A DNA stretch of 5,573 bases, taken from Kiritimatiellia bacterium. GTDB lineage: Bacteria; Verrucomicrobiota; Kiritimatiellia; RFP12; UBA1067. Location: assembly GCA_017936245.1 (NCBI GenBank), contig JAGBFY010000458.1, positions 1-5,573 of the forward strand, read 5' to 3'. The notes beneath the pieces were generated by a model. The model saw only the letters and a list, made by a program, of their open reading frames with translations. It did not search any database and was not told the origin of the DNA. Within the stretch, counting starts at the first letter, position 1, and every line of letters begins with the position of its first letter. Below are positions 5,421-5,573 of the stretch, in pieces. Position numbers and translations under genes: made by a program.

Positions 5421-5512
5421 TGAGGGTCGCCCGACCCTTGCCATGAGGGTACCGCGACCCCTGCCATGAGGGTCCCCGTACCCTTGACGTGAGGGTCCCC
5501 GTACCCTTGCCA
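5421..5512. repeat. Four tandem 23-bp hairpin repeats
   Basis: Four contiguous units of exactly 23 bases start at 5421, 5444, 5467 and 5490. Each begins TGAGGGT and has ACCC at positions 14-17 of the unit, then a short TTGCCA-like tail. Every unit contains an inverted repeat GGGT/ACCC; unit 1 is the best (AGGGTCG-CC-CGACCCT, seven pairs), and units 3 and 4 share AGGGTCCCCGTACCCTTG. There are no spacers, so this is not a CRISPR array. The arrangement is iteron-like and may bind a protein or form a row of small RNA hairpins. Confidence 0.85.
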
Positions 5513-5520
5513 ACAAGCTT

Positions 5521-5543
5521 CCCCTCCGCATGGTGCGGCGGGG
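5521..5543. repeat. GC-rich hairpin before the next (off-window) gene
   Basis: CCCC-T-CCGC (5521-5529), loop ATGGT, GCGG-C-GGGG (5535-5543): eight GC pairs with one T/C mismatch. It is followed by AT-rich sequence but no T-run, so it is only a weak terminator candidate on either strand. Confidence 0.6.
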
Positions 5544-5565
5544 GATTCAACAAAACAAACAACAC

Positions 5566-5571
5566 GAAAGG
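5566..5571 (+). promoter_or_regulatory. Ribosome-binding site of a gene starting beyond the window
   Basis: GAAAGG at 5566-5571 follows an A/C-rich run (CAAAACAAACAACAC) like the one before the gene at 4521. By the cassette's spacing, an ATG is expected about 8 bases past it, just outside the window. The plus-strand cassette therefore continues to the right. Confidence 0.55.
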
Positions 5572-5573
5572 TA

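Noticed and set aside
5063..5467. 134-codon minus-strand frame
   Set aside because: It includes the FRVFRGF-type peptide typical of translated CACGAA intergenic repeats and is antisense to the better-supported 92-aa gene.
5421..5512. CRISPR array
   Set aside because: The 23-bp units are directly contiguous with no spacers, and no cas gene is visible.

Overview
The window reads as chromosomal DNA from a gene-dense, moderately GC-rich bacterium. One strand carries a very large secreted glycoside hydrolase, and the other carries a run of very small genes of unknown family. The hydrolase architecture (signal peptide, two beta-sandwich modules, GH42-like barrel, glutamine-amidotransferase-like domain) is a type I associate with the Lentisphaerota/Verrucomicrobiota/Planctomycetota group. 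The GTTTC/GAAAC and CACGAA-type intergenic repeats fit that group as well. This taxonomic placement is inference and was not computed.

Layout. Bases 1-150 are an AT-rich spacer. Bases 151-3276 (minus strand) encode the hydrolase, with a good sigma-70-type promoter at 3286-3315. Bases 3316-3512 separate the two halves and hold a strong plus-strand rho-independent terminator (3416-3444) and a perfect 10-bp hairpin (3457-3480). From 3513 to the right edge there is a plus-strand cassette of five small genes: 123 aa, 95 aa, 93 aa, 48 aa and 92 aa. Every one has a GAAAGGA Shine-Dalgarno sequence 6-8 bases before its ATG. A sixth GAAAGG at the very end (5566-5571) implies that another gene starts just beyond the window.

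The first two cassette genes overlap by ATGA; the second looks like a small helix-turn-helix protein. A structured, apparently non-coding leader of about 350 bases follows (4169-4520). It carries a 14-bp stem-loop, a UUCG hairpin, a boxA-like antitermination sequence, another hairpin and a GTTTC/GAAAC inverted repeat array. Three more small genes follow, the last a putative lipoprotein, and after it come four tandem 23-bp hairpin repeats and a GC-rich hairpin.

Interpretation. Small unknown genes, a strong uniform ribosome-binding site, a putative DNA-binding regulator, a possible antitermination leader, a small lipoprotein and iteron-like tandem hairpins suggest the early or left part of a prophage, phage satellite or other small mobile element lying next to a host polysaccharide-degradation gene. 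No integrase, replication, capsid or packaging gene is visible, so the element type stays open. The leader and the tandem hairpin repeats are the most interesting signals.
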